From: an uncultured Garciella sp.
Lineage (GTDB): Bacteria; Bacillota; Clostridia; Eubacteriales; Garciellaceae
NCBI GenBank assembly: GCA_900555725.1
Contig: USMD01000011.1
Coordinates: forward strand, 1-30,170
Direction of reading: 5' to 3'
DNA length: 30,170 nucleotides
A program made the translations under genes and the position numbers. The notes beneath the pieces were generated by a model. That model saw nothing but the letters and a program-made list of their open reading frames with translations, had not been told where the DNA came from and searched no databases. Position 1 is the first letter of the stretch; every line of letters begins with the position of its first letter. Shown one piece after another: positions 14,486 through 21,934 of this stretch.

Positions 14486-15643
14486 CTAAAAAGTAGACGC
14501 CTTCTTATAAATAGAAAATTCTTTATGACCAAGTTGTTCTGCCTTGGTAGTTTTTCCGTTTGCAACTTTAATGATTTCATTAAAAATTTCTTTTCCTACT
14601 TCATCAATTGTTTTATCCCCTGATACAATGCCACCAGCATTAATATCAATATTTGCTTTCATTTTTTCAAAAGTATTGCTATTTCCAGTAATTTTAATTA
14701 CAGGTGCTAGTGGATTACCGGTAGGAGTTCCTCTCCCAGTAGTAAATATTACAATTTGAGAACCCCCTGCTACCATACCTGAAATAGATTCAATATCCTG
14801 TCCAGGAGTATCCATTACATGTAATCCTTTTTTAACAGGAATATCTGCATATTCTAAAACATCCTGTATAGAAGCAGAACCTGCTTTATGCATACATCCT
14901 AAAGACTTTTCTTCAATGGATGTCAAACCACCAGCAATATTTCCCGGTGTAGGTTGTCCTCCTCTGATATCTTCCCCTAGGGCTTTAGCACGTTCTTCAC
15001 AATCTTTAACAAGATTTAATAATTTATTTGAAATTTCTTTATTAATGGCACGACGAGCTAAAACATGTTCAGCACCAATTAACTCAGTAGTTTCAGATAA
15101 CATAGAAGTACCGCCATTTTCAACTAAGATATCAGAAGCAACTCCACAAGCTGGATTAGAGGCCAGTCCGGAAGTGGTATCTGATCCGCCACATTCAATT
15201 CCTAAAATCAATTCATGAATATCACATTCTTCTCTATTTTGTTGAGAAAGAAGTTGCCCATATTCACGTGCAATGTTACAGCCCTTAGCAATTGCACCTA
15301 AAGTACCACCTTCTTCTTGAATAACAACTGTAGATATGGGTTTCCCAGTGCTTTTCAGTTCTTCTGATACTTTATAAGGTTCAACTCCTTCACATCCTAA
15401 ACCTACAACTATAACGGCTCCAGCATTGGGATTTTTACCCACATTCACTACCGTCTTATAGGTTAACTTTGCATCTCCAGCAACTTGGCAACAGCCAAAT
15501 TGATTATTTACTACGGTACATCCCTTTACTTTATCAGCAATTTCTGTTGCTACTTGAGTGGAACAAACACTCGTAGGTAATATTAATACATAATTACGAA
15601 TACCTACTTTACCATCTGGACGTTTATAACCATAAAATTTCAT
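14486..15643 (-). CDS. uxaA: UxaA-family dehydratase, large (C-terminal) subunit
   Basis: The 385-residue product corresponds to the C-terminal catalytic part of altronate/galactarate dehydratases (UxaA/GarD). Family marks are the N-terminal GYKRPDGKVGIRNYVLILPT, NNQFGCCQVAGD, VVGLGCEGVEPYK, ILGIECGGSDTTSGLASNPA and TGRGTPTGNPLAPVIK. Conserved Cys residues probably bind the metal or cluster. The enzyme removes water from a sugar acid to give a 2-keto-3-deoxy acid. The start is the ATG at 15643, with a six-G ribosome site; the upstream TTG lies inside that site. It is encoded 24 bases after its small subunit. Split subunits are common in Firmicutes and also occur in the related sulfolactate sulfo-lyase SuyAB, so the substrate is open. 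Confidence 0.88.
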   Translation of the reverse strand: MKFYGYKRPDGKVGIRNYVLILPTSVCSTQVATEIADKVKGCTVVNNQFGCCQVAGDAKLTYKTVVNVGKNPNAGAVIVVGLGCEGVEPYKVSEELKSTGKPISTVVIQEEGGTLGAIAKGCNIAREYGQLLSQQNREECDIHELILGIECGGSDTTSGLASNPACGVASDILVENGGTSMLSETTELIGAEHVLARRAINKEISNKLLNLVKDCEERAKALGEDIRGGQPTPGNIAGGLTSIEEKSLGCMHKAGSASIQDVLEYADIPVKKGLHVMDTPGQDIESISGMVAGGSQIVIFTTGRGTPTGNPLAPVIKITGNSNTFEKMKANIDINAGGIVSGDKTIDEVGKEIFNEIIKVANGKTTKAEQLGHKEFSIYKKASTF

Positions 15644-15667
15644 AACTGATCCCCCCAAAAATTTCTA

Positions 15668-15961
15668 TTAATTTGATAAATCACCACGACCACGAGCACT
15701 TTCAACATTGTGAACGTGAACATGATCTCCAACTTTAATATCCTCTGTTGCCTTTCCTATGGATTCGTTGTACTTAATAACATGTTCTCCTTTAGAAATA
15801 TCTTTGATAGCAAATTTATGGCCAAAGGGAATATCCTTGTGAACCACCACATCAAGTTCCTTTTCTCCAATAAACATGCTTACTTTAGTCCCTTTTTTTA
15901 GGTCCATAGTAGCAGTAGCTACAGAGTCATTCTCATTAATGACAACAGCTTGTTTTGCCAT
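15668..15961 (-). CDS. UxaA-family dehydratase, small SAF-domain subunit
   Basis: The 97-residue product is a single SAF domain, equivalent to the N-terminus of UxaA/GarD: VVINENDSVATATMDLKKG, then DIPFGHKFAIKDISKGEHVIKYNESIGKATEDIKVGDHVHVHNVES. In full-length UxaA this domain caps the catalytic domain; here it is a separate gene. GGAGG lies twelve bases before the ATG (AAAGGAGGTACTATAAAATATG-type arrangement). It is the first gene after the sigma-54 promoter at 16017-16032. SuyA of sulfolactate lyase has the same size and domain, which is the main alternative. Confidence 0.85.
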   Translation of the reverse strand: MAKQAVVINENDSVATATMDLKKGTKVSMFIGEKELDVVVHKDIPFGHKFAIKDISKGEHVIKYNESIGKATEDIKVGDHVHVHNVESARGRGDLSN

Positions 15962-16016
15962 ATTTTATAGTACCTCCTTTAAATGAAATTGTTTATGTCC
16001 TACATAAAAGTTATAT

Positions 16017-16032
16017 TGCAAAATATATGCCA
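16017..16032 (-). promoter_or_regulatory. Sigma-54 promoter of the uxaA-kdgT operon
   Basis: The minus strand reads TGGCAT-N5-TTGCA with exactly 12 bases from the second G of GG to the C of GC, matching the -24/-12 consensus. Transcription should start near 16006, leaving a 45-base leader. A small inverted repeat GATTG...CAATC (16059-16080), about 30-45 bases further upstream, is a weak candidate for the activator site. Confidence 0.85.
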
Positions 16033-16090
16033 ACTAGAATAAATCTGCATATTCCTAAGATTGAAAAAGTTTTCCCAATCAAAAGCAACA

Positions 16091-16119
16091 AAAAAAGCCA
16101 CATCTAATGTGGCTTTTTT
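16091..16119. terminator. Bidirectional terminator after the sigma-54 activator gene
   Basis: AAAAAAGCCACAT (16091-16103) pairs perfectly with ATGTGGCTTTTTT (16107-16119) around a 3-base loop, with T tracts on both strands. It separates the activator gene from the operon it probably controls. Confidence 0.9.
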
Positions 16120-16142
16120 CAGCAATGGTGTGGAAAAATTCA

Positions 16143-18047
16143 TCATCTTAAATATTTTTGAACGGTTGAACGATCAATTCCTAACCGCTCAGCAGTACGA
16201 CTTTTGTTGTAGTTCTCTTCTTCCAATATTTTTAAAATTACCTTTCTTTTTATATCACTCATGGTACCACTTAATACGTCAAGACTGCTCTCCTCCTGAT
16301 TCTGCTTAAAATCATCTTTTAGTTCTTCAATTAAAAATTCAGCGTCTTCTAAATGAATATAGTCTTTTGTAGTAGATAAAATTAATCTTTCCACTATATT
16401 TTTCAACTCTCTTATATTCCCTGGCCAAGAGTATTGAAATAATAATTCCATTACATCAGAAGAAAATTTTTCTACTTGTCGCCCATATTTATTATTCATC
16501 ATTCGTACAAAATATTTCGTTAAATATTCAATGTCTTCTTTTCGTTCTCTTAAGGGAATGGTCTGTAATTTTAAAACATTGAGGCGATAGTATAAATCCA
16601 TACGAAACATCCCTTGTTTTATTTGATTTTTAAGATCCACATTAGTAGCTGCTATGACCCTAACATCTATAGGGATTACTTTGTCAGAACCGATTCTCAT
16701 AACCTGTTTTTCTTCTATGACTCTTAATAATCTTGCTTGTAATCCCTTGTCCATTTCGCCAATCTCATCAAGGAAGATTGTTCCATTATGTGCTAATTCA
16801 AAGAGTCCCATCTTTCCATTTTTTTTGGCCCCGGTAAATGCACCTTCTGCGTACCCAAATAGTTCACTTTCCAATAATTGAGAAGGTAAGGCAGCACAAT
16901 TTACTGCCACAAAAGGCTGTTTTTTACGTGGACTTAAAGAATGAATACTTTGAGCAAACATTTCTTTTCCTGTTCCACTTTCCCCTTCAATCAGTATGGT
17001 AGCATCTGTTTTAGCAAAACCTTTGGATATATTGATTAGCCGTTTCATTTTTTGATTTTTCGTTAAGATATCTTTAAACCTATACCTAGTAATAAATCCT
17101 TTGGTATGGAGATTTTGCCGAATTTTTTGTTCAGCCCCTTGAATGGTAGATATATCTTGAAATGTAGCAACAACACCTTTAATAAAATCATTCACAACAA
17201 TGGGAATACGATTGGTCATTATATAATTTCCAGAGACTTCTTGTAGTTTCTGAATTTCAGCATTTTTATTACGTAAAACATCCATGATTTTAGTATTTGG
17301 GATAACATCTTTAATAGGAGATCCAATCACTTCTTCTCTTTTTACATTAAATATATCTTCTGCAGCCGGATTTATCACTGTAATCATACCACATTCATCT
17401 GTAGCTATTACTCCATCGTTTACAAAATCCAGTACTGCCTCAAACTTTTTACTTTTTTCTTTTTCCACATCTCTTACTTGAAGGATATTTGATGATTCTT
17501 CAATTGCCTGCATGATTGCTTCTTTACCAGAGGTAATCAAGTTGAAAGTAATGTCTAATGGCGGTAATTTACTGATTATCGTAGTATCTCCAACAAGTAC
17601 ATTGATCCCGTATTCGTTCACTAATTCAGCTACCTTTTGTTGTATAGAATTCCAATCTATTTTTTCTTCCTTATTTGATAGAATAATTTCTTTAATAGAG
17701 ATATTTAAAACTTCAGCCACTGTAAGACATCCATCTACCACATTCTGATATCCTACAACACCAATAGTAGAGTCCCTATTCCTGTATGGATATAAACTTT
17801 TTAATATATCATAACCCGTTACTCTAATCTCTGTTACAGGTATATTTACATTTTGTTTTATAAATGAAGCAGTCCCTCCACGACTAATAATAGCTTGAGC
17901 ACCTTGCTTTTCTGCCTCTATGGCAGGTTCTATCCCTTCTTCTAAATTCCCTTTTTTGATCATAAAGTTAAGATTCCATTCCCGTTTCACTTGTTGTGCT
18001 AATTCAAAAATTTCATCATATGGAGCTATAAAACAAATTCGTTCCAT
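16143..18047 (-). CDS. PrpR-type sigma-54-dependent transcriptional activator
   Basis: The 634-residue product has four parts. The N-terminal PrpR_N-type sensor domain (about 1-190, including ERICFIAPYDEIFELA and AIISRGGTASFIKQN) is followed by a PAS domain (about 195-305). The AAA+ sigma-54 interaction domain has Walker A GESGTGKE (about 354), GAFTGA (about 402, the sigma-54 contact) and Walker B TIFLDEIGEMD. A Fis-type helix-turn-helix ends the protein (NKSRTAERLGIDRSTVQKYL). PrpR_N domains bind small molecules, for example 2-methylcitrate in PrpR. The start is the ATG at 18047, with GGAGG nine bases upstream, rather than nine codons earlier. It lies just upstream of the sigma-54 promoter of the UxaA-KdgT operon and very likely activates it in response to its sugar-acid substrate. 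Confidence 0.95.
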   Translation of the reverse strand: MERICFIAPYDEIFELAQQVKREWNLNFMIKKGNLEEGIEPAIEAEKQGAQAIISRGGTASFIKQNVNIPVTEIRVTGYDILKSLYPYRNRDSTIGVVGYQNVVDGCLTVAEVLNISIKEIILSNKEEKIDWNSIQQKVAELVNEYGINVLVGDTTIISKLPPLDITFNLITSGKEAIMQAIEESSNILQVRDVEKEKSKKFEAVLDFVNDGVIATDECGMITVINPAAEDIFNVKREEVIGSPIKDVIPNTKIMDVLRNKNAEIQKLQEVSGNYIMTNRIPIVVNDFIKGVVATFQDISTIQGAEQKIRQNLHTKGFITRYRFKDILTKNQKMKRLINISKGFAKTDATILIEGESGTGKEMFAQSIHSLSPRKKQPFVAVNCAALPSQLLESELFGYAEGAFTGAKKNGKMGLFELAHNGTIFLDEIGEMDKGLQARLLRVIEEKQVMRIGSDKVIPIDVRVIAATNVDLKNQIKQGMFRMDLYYRLNVLKLQTIPLRERKEDIEYLTKYFVRMMNNKYGRQVEKFSSDVMELLFQYSWPGNIRELKNIVERLILSTTKDYIHLEDAEFLIEELKDDFKQNQEESSLDVLSGTMSDIKRKVILKILEEENYNKSRTAERLGIDRSTVQKYLR

Positions 18048-18074
18048 TTTTATTTCCTCCTTATTCTCTACCAT

Positions 18075-18567
18075 TGAACTTGGTATGAAGTGGAGCTTTT
18101 AGAGTCTCTCTTATTTTTTATTATAGCTAATTTCTAAGTAAAATCAATTCTCCTCTTACCACACGCATTTTCGATATTATATAGAAGTTTCAATTGTACT
18201 CATCGCACCACCTCCCTTCTTTTATACATTAGGAGATGGTAACCTCACCCTGCTTTTCCGATTACCTTACTACTATTTGATCAAATTTTGGAATTATTTG
18301 CTATCCTTTATTTGATACTGTGGAAATGCTAGACAGAGTATCTTAATGCTCTGTCCCAAACCACAGGGGTGATTCCTTTATTGTATAAAAACAAAGGAAA
18401 TGATAAAATAAATGAAGATAGTAGATTGCCAAAAGCAACTAGACAAAAAATCTATCATATTATATGAAAGAGAATGAATAAACAAACAATATTTAAAGCA
18501 GTTTTAAATTAAAATAAATCAAATTTTCTATAAGATATTATAAAAACATAGGATGGAGTGGAATACT
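18075..18567. other. Intergenic region with nested hairpin and mini-ORF
   Basis: About 490 bases lie between the divergent activator and HAD genes. A nested structure is visible: CTGTGG (18318-18323) with CCACAG (18361-18366), enclosing GACAGAG (18332-18338) with CTCTGTC (18349-18355). A 9-codon minus-strand frame (18177-18203, MSTIETSI) follows a good GGGAGGTG site and could be a leader peptide or a gene-start remnant. A weak plus-strand promoter for the HAD gene is TTGTAT (18381-18386), 17 bases, TAAAAT (18404-18409). No longer gene was found. Confidence 0.4.
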
Positions 18568-19218
18568 ATGCCAACATTCAAAAAAGCAATTATATTTGAT
18601 ATGGATGGAGTGATTATTGATAGCGAACCTATCCATTATAAAATAATTCAAGATATGCTGAAAGATCGAAACATTGTTATTTCTGTGAATAAATTTAATC
18701 ATTTTGCTGGCTTATCCAATATGGAATTTTGGTCTATCCTAAAAAAGCAATTTGATTTAAAAGAATCTGTTGAAGATTTATGTCAAAAACAACTCAATAA
18801 AACTTTGGAATATTTCCAACGTAGTGATATCACTCCTATAGCTGGAATTCCTACTCTTCTTAAGACCCTAAAAGAAAAAGGATATAAAATTGCTTTGGCT
18901 TCCTCCTCCCCATTAGTATTGATTCAAATTATAATAGAAAAATTAAAGGTCCAGGATTATTTTGAAAATATAATAAGTGGTGAGTTTTTCAAAAAAAGCA
19001 AACCCCATCCTGAAATCTTTCTACACACCGCAAAAACTTTACAGGTTGCTCCTGAAAATTGCATTGTTATCGAAGATTCCAGTAACGGAGTGATTGCCGC
19101 CAAAAGGGCAAATATGGAATGTATTGGATATCGAAATATAAACTCTGGAAATCAAGATCTTTCCGGTGCAGATTTTATTGTAGATTCCTTAGAAAAAATA
19201 AATGTAAACCTATTTTAA
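18568..19218 (+). CDS. HAD-superfamily sugar phosphatase / beta-phosphoglucomutase-like
   Basis: The 216-residue product is a class I HAD hydrolase. Motif I is IFDMDGVIIDSE with nucleophile Asp11 and acid/base Asp13. Motif II is ALASSSP, motif III is the Lys of KKSKPHPEIF, and motif IV is VIEDSSNGVIAAK. A helical cap lies between motif I and motif II (about residues 18-80). Members dephosphorylate sugar phosphates such as 2-deoxyglucose-6-phosphate or isomerise glucose-1-phosphate; motifs alone do not separate these. The start is the ATG at 18568, with GGAG about nine bases before it; a second ATG five codons earlier lies inside the ribosome site region. The gene is monocistronic, with a hairpin terminator beyond it. 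Confidence 0.9.
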   Translation: MPTFKKAIIFDMDGVIIDSEPIHYKIIQDMLKDRNIVISVNKFNHFAGLSNMEFWSILKKQFDLKESVEDLCQKQLNKTLEYFQRSDITPIAGIPTLLKTLKEKGYKIALASSSPLVLIQIIIEKLKVQDYFENIISGEFFKKSKPHPEIFLHTAKTLQVAPENCIVIEDSSNGVIAAKRANMECIGYRNINSGNQDLSGADFIVDSLEKINVNLF

Positions 19219-19260
19219 AACCACCAGATCGGTTTTATGGTCATAGACAGCATACTTAAA

Positions 19261-19294
19261 AAGGACTTAGAGAATATTCATTTCCTAAGTCCTT
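19261..19294. terminator. Hairpin between HAD gene and rbsB fragment
   Basis: AAGGACTTAG (19261-19270) pairs perfectly with CTAAGTCCTT (19285-19294). The minus strand continues with a short T-run. It serves the convergent HAD gene and the ribose-operon remnant. Confidence 0.7.
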
Positions 19295-19349
19295 ATAGTA
19301 TATCTTTGTATAATAATGCGTAAAATATCTGTAAGAGATCTTTATTTTA

Positions 19350-19667
19350 TTACTCAGTTACCAATTGTAGTTCTACAGGAATATATTTTTCTAGGGATTC
19401 TCCATCAATAACCTTCATTGCTGCTTCTACACCTTTTTTTCCTATTTCTTTGGGAAGTTGTTGTACAGTTGCAGCCATATCTCCATCCTTTATAGCAGCT
19501 ATTGCATCATCTATAGCATCAAATCCTACAACCATAATATCTCTACTAGAAGCTTTGATAGCCTCTAAAGCTCCTAGGGCCATTTCATCATTATGGGCAA
19601 ATACCGCATCAATCTCTGAATTTAATAAACTTCCCTTTTTACCGTCTCCCCCTAATCCCCCTTGAAC
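19350..19667 (-). pseudogene. rbsB: 3' fragment of ribose-binding protein gene rbsB
   Basis: The frame encodes the C-terminal third of a periplasmic ribose-binding protein: SEIDAVFAHNDEMALGALEAIKA, then IMVVGFDAIDDAIAAIKDGDMAATVQQLP and ending PVELQLVTE. This aligns closely with RbsB from memory. The signal peptide, lipobox and first about 200 residues are absent. The frame is continuous with rbsK across the rbsK stop codon, and the first residues (VQGGLGGDGKK) look like a deletion junction rather than RbsB. An ATG at 19583 could start a 77-residue peptide but has no good ribosome site. It is almost certainly a relic left by an internal deletion of rbsD, rbsA, rbsC and most of rbsB. Confidence 0.85.
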
Positions 19668-20585
19668 TTATTGTTTTAACCAGTCCTCAAATAAATCAAT
19701 CTCTTTTGCCCAAGGCAATGAGGTCTGAGCTCCTTCTTTAGTCACTGTCATAGCCCCTATCTTCATAGCAAAGGCAATGGCCTCCTCCATGCTTTTTCCT
19801 TGACTTAAGCTTACAGCTAAAGCTCCATTGAAGCTGTCACCGGCAGCTGTGGTATCTACTGCCTTTACTTTATAAGCAGGATAGTGTTTTACTCCACCTT
19901 TATGGATATGCATACACCCTTTTTCTCCCAGGGTAACCACAATATCTTTTGCTCCTTTATCGAGTAAGCTCTTTCCTGCCAGCTGAATATTTTCTAGGGT
20001 ATCTGTTTTCTCTCCACTTAATTGTTCCAATTCAGTTTCATTGGGAGTTAAAATATCAGTATGGGATAAAATTTCCCTATCTAGCTCTACCGCTGGAGCA
20101 GGATTTAAGATAGTCATCTTTTGGGCAGACTTTGCTAGTTTTAAGGCAGTCTTTATAGTATCTAGAGGAACTTCCAACTGAAGAAGTAAAAGATCTGATG
20201 AAAGAATAACCTGTTGAAATTTTGTAATATCCTCTGAAGTCAATTCGAAGTTAGCTCCTGGAGCTACAGTAATAGCATTATTCCCCTGGTCATCTACAAT
20301 AATAGCCGCCACCCCTGTGGCTAGATAATCTTTTTCTAAAATATGTTCTACATTGACTCCATCTTCTTCTAAAGATTGCTTGAGTATTTTCCCCATGGCA
20401 TCTTGCCCTACAACCCCCAGCATATAGACTTTGCCTCCTAGTCTTACTGCAGCATCGGCTTGATTAGCTCCTTTCCCTCCTGGGATTTGCTTAAAATTTT
20501 TACCCAAAATAGTCTCGCCCGGTTTGGGTATATTAGGAGCATTGATCACTAAATCCATATTTAAACTTCCTACCACAGTAATCAT
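19668..20585 (-). CDS. rbsK: Ribokinase
   Basis: The 305-residue product is a complete PfkB-family ribokinase that phosphorylates ribose to ribose-5-phosphate with ATP. Visible motifs are MITVVGSLNMDLV at the start, PGETILGKNFKQIPGGKGAN (substrate site), LNPAPA, LTPNETEL and VDTTAAGDSFNGAL, with the catalytic Asp and anion hole. The ATG at 20585 is preferred: a GGGGG site lies seven bases before it, and the ATG at 20589-20591 is too close to that site. It follows the rbsR fragment by 11 bases, as in normal rbs operons. Its transporter partners are gone, so it can only act on ribose arising inside the cell or imported by another system. Confidence 0.95.
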   Translation of the reverse strand: MITVVGSLNMDLVINAPNIPKPGETILGKNFKQIPGGKGANQADAAVRLGGKVYMLGVVGQDAMGKILKQSLEEDGVNVEHILEKDYLATGVAAIIVDDQGNNAITVAPGANFELTSEDITKFQQVILSSDLLLLQLEVPLDTIKTALKLAKSAQKMTILNPAPAVELDREILSHTDILTPNETELEQLSGEKTDTLENIQLAGKSLLDKGAKDIVVTLGEKGCMHIHKGGVKHYPAYKVKAVDTTAAGDSFNGALAVSLSQGKSMEEAIAFAMKIGAMTVTKEGAQTSLPWAKEIDLFEDWLKQ

Positions 20586-20596
20586 AGCCATTCCCC

Positions 20597-20884
20597 CTAA
20601 CTGGATTTTCTTATTATTAACTGGGTATCTAAAATCATCTTTTTGCTCTCTGTTGACATACTTTTTGGTATTTCCTTATTTTCAATCGTCTCAATCAGTA
20701 TCTGTGCTGCCTGGCATCCCATTTCATAATTAGGTTGTTTAATAGTGGTAAGCCCTGGCTCTAGAATACTAGCCATATAGATATCATCAAAACCCATAAC
20801 ACCGATATCCCCAGGCACTTTTAGTCCAGCCATTTTTAGAGCTTTTATTGCCCCAATGGCGATTAAATCATTTCCACAAAACAT
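20597..20884 (-). pseudogene. rbsR: 3' fragment of ribose operon repressor gene rbsR
   Basis: The 95-residue frame is the C-terminal end of a LacI/GalR-family regulator: FCGNDLIAIGAIKALKMAGL, then PGDIGVMGFDDIYMASILEPGLTTIKQP and QAAQILIE. The DNA-binding helix-turn-helix and about two-thirds of the effector domain are missing. A TAG three codons before the first Met closes the frame upstream. The placement directly before rbsK identifies it as rbsR. Without a DNA-binding domain it cannot act as a repressor. Confidence 0.85.
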
Positions 20885-20987
20885 GAAAAACTAAAAATAT
20901 TATAGCTACTTTCATATCATATCAGTAAAACAAAATATCCTCAATCATTTCAGAGTTGGTCCTGGTAAAATTTTTGCAAAAAGAAAA

Positions 20988-21021
20988 GAGCTATTAGAAT
21001 ACTTTCTTAATCTAATAACTC
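20988..21021. terminator. Hairpin terminator downstream of the OsmC gene
   Basis: GAGCTATTAGA (20988-20998) and TCTAATAACTC (21011-21021) pair with one mismatch. T-rich tracts follow on both strands. It lies about 110 bases after the OsmC stop codon and before the rbsR fragment. Confidence 0.55.
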
Positions 21022-21132
21022 TTTTTATTCATTCAGACTAACTAGAAGAATAGTCTCTTTGATTCTTTAATTATTCTCCGATATCTTCAATTACTAAAGG
21101 GTTTATTCTCAACTTGTGCATGATAGAGAATC

Positions 21133-21567
21133 TTATTTTAGTGAAATTTTAACTGGAGTTTCGTTGGAGATATTGTCACTGACTGGGCATCGTGAACCTA
21201 CGATTTTAATCCACTTTTCAAGAGTCTCTTGATCAGCATCAGCTTCTGGTTTTATAATTACTTCTATTTCCTGAAAGCCAGCCCTTTGGGCATCTGATAC
21301 CCCCATCAATTTATCAGAGTTTATACTCCCTTTTAGATCTATTTTTAAATCTTTTAATTCAAATCCTAACTCCTTTGCTACCATGTGACATACTACATTT
21401 AAACATCCAGATAATGCACCCAATAGATATTCTACAGGATTTAAGCCTTCATTAGTACCACCTGCTTCTTCAGGTTCATCAATAACCATGGTAAATCCTC
21501 TTGCCTTTACAACCGTCTTCGTAGGACTTTCACTATGTGCTCTTACAACAGATCTTGAAATTGCCAT
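21133..21567 (-). CDS. OsmC/Ohr family thiol peroxidase-like protein
   Basis: The 144-residue product has the OsmC fold pattern. The two redox cysteines of the family lie in LGALSGCLNVVCHMVAKELGF (the helix Cys) and GSRCPVSDNI. OsmC and Ohr proteins reduce organic hydroperoxides; the CPVSDNI form is typical of the general OsmC-like branch, whose substrates are less clear. The length is normal. GGAGG precedes the ATG by nine bases. It is flanked by hairpins on both sides and appears monocistronic. It may protect an anaerobe from peroxides. Confidence 0.9.
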   Translation of the reverse strand: MAISRSVVRAHSESPTKTVVKARGFTMVIDEPEEAGGTNEGLNPVEYLLGALSGCLNVVCHMVAKELGFELKDLKIDLKGSINSDKLMGVSDAQRAGFQEIEVIIKPEADADQETLEKWIKIVGSRCPVSDNISNETPVKISLK

Positions 21568-21727
21568 TTACTTGACCTCCTCTTTTTTTTCACAAGTAAA
21601 AATTCTACAAGGTAGGTAAAATTCCCTTTATTTAAAACTGTAAATCGACAAATTTTTTTTGTAAATTTTCATTTCCTTAAAGAATAAAGATATTTTATAC
21701 TATGAAATATCTTGTGTAAATAAAAAT

Positions 21728-21778
21728 AGAGAAGTCCTTCATAAACATTTCCCAAGGAGGACTTCTCTTAGACTTATG
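21728..21778. terminator. Strong hairpin terminator
   Basis: AGAGAAGTCCT (21728-21738) pairs perfectly with AGGACTTCTCT (21768-21778) around a 29-base loop. The minus strand continues with ATTTTTATTT. It is the second of two hairpins after the 2-enoate-reductase-like gene. Confidence 0.65.
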
Positions 21779-21810
21779 ATATCAAACCTTAGCCATAATA
21801 TCACCTACTA

Positions 21811-21873
21811 AAAAATACAGGTATCTCTAACATAGAAAAGTTATGCATAACCAATTGTAATACAGAGATACCT
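21811..21873 (-). terminator. First terminator after the 2-enoate-reductase-like gene
   Basis: AGGTATCTCT (21819-21828) pairs perfectly with AGAGATACCT (21864-21873). A T6 run follows three bases later on the minus strand. The loop contains the palindrome TTATGCATAA (21841-21850). Confidence 0.7.
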
Positions 21874-21934
21874 TAAATCGCTATACGAGAAAAAGTGGAT
21901 TAGGTGGAGTATTTTTGTTTAGCATTGGAAACTT

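Noticed and set aside
19640..19661. G-quadruplex at the rbsK-rbsB junction
   Set aside because: The minus strand has two G5 runs (19648-19652 and 19657-19661) but lacks four properly spaced runs; more simply it is deletion-junction sequence.
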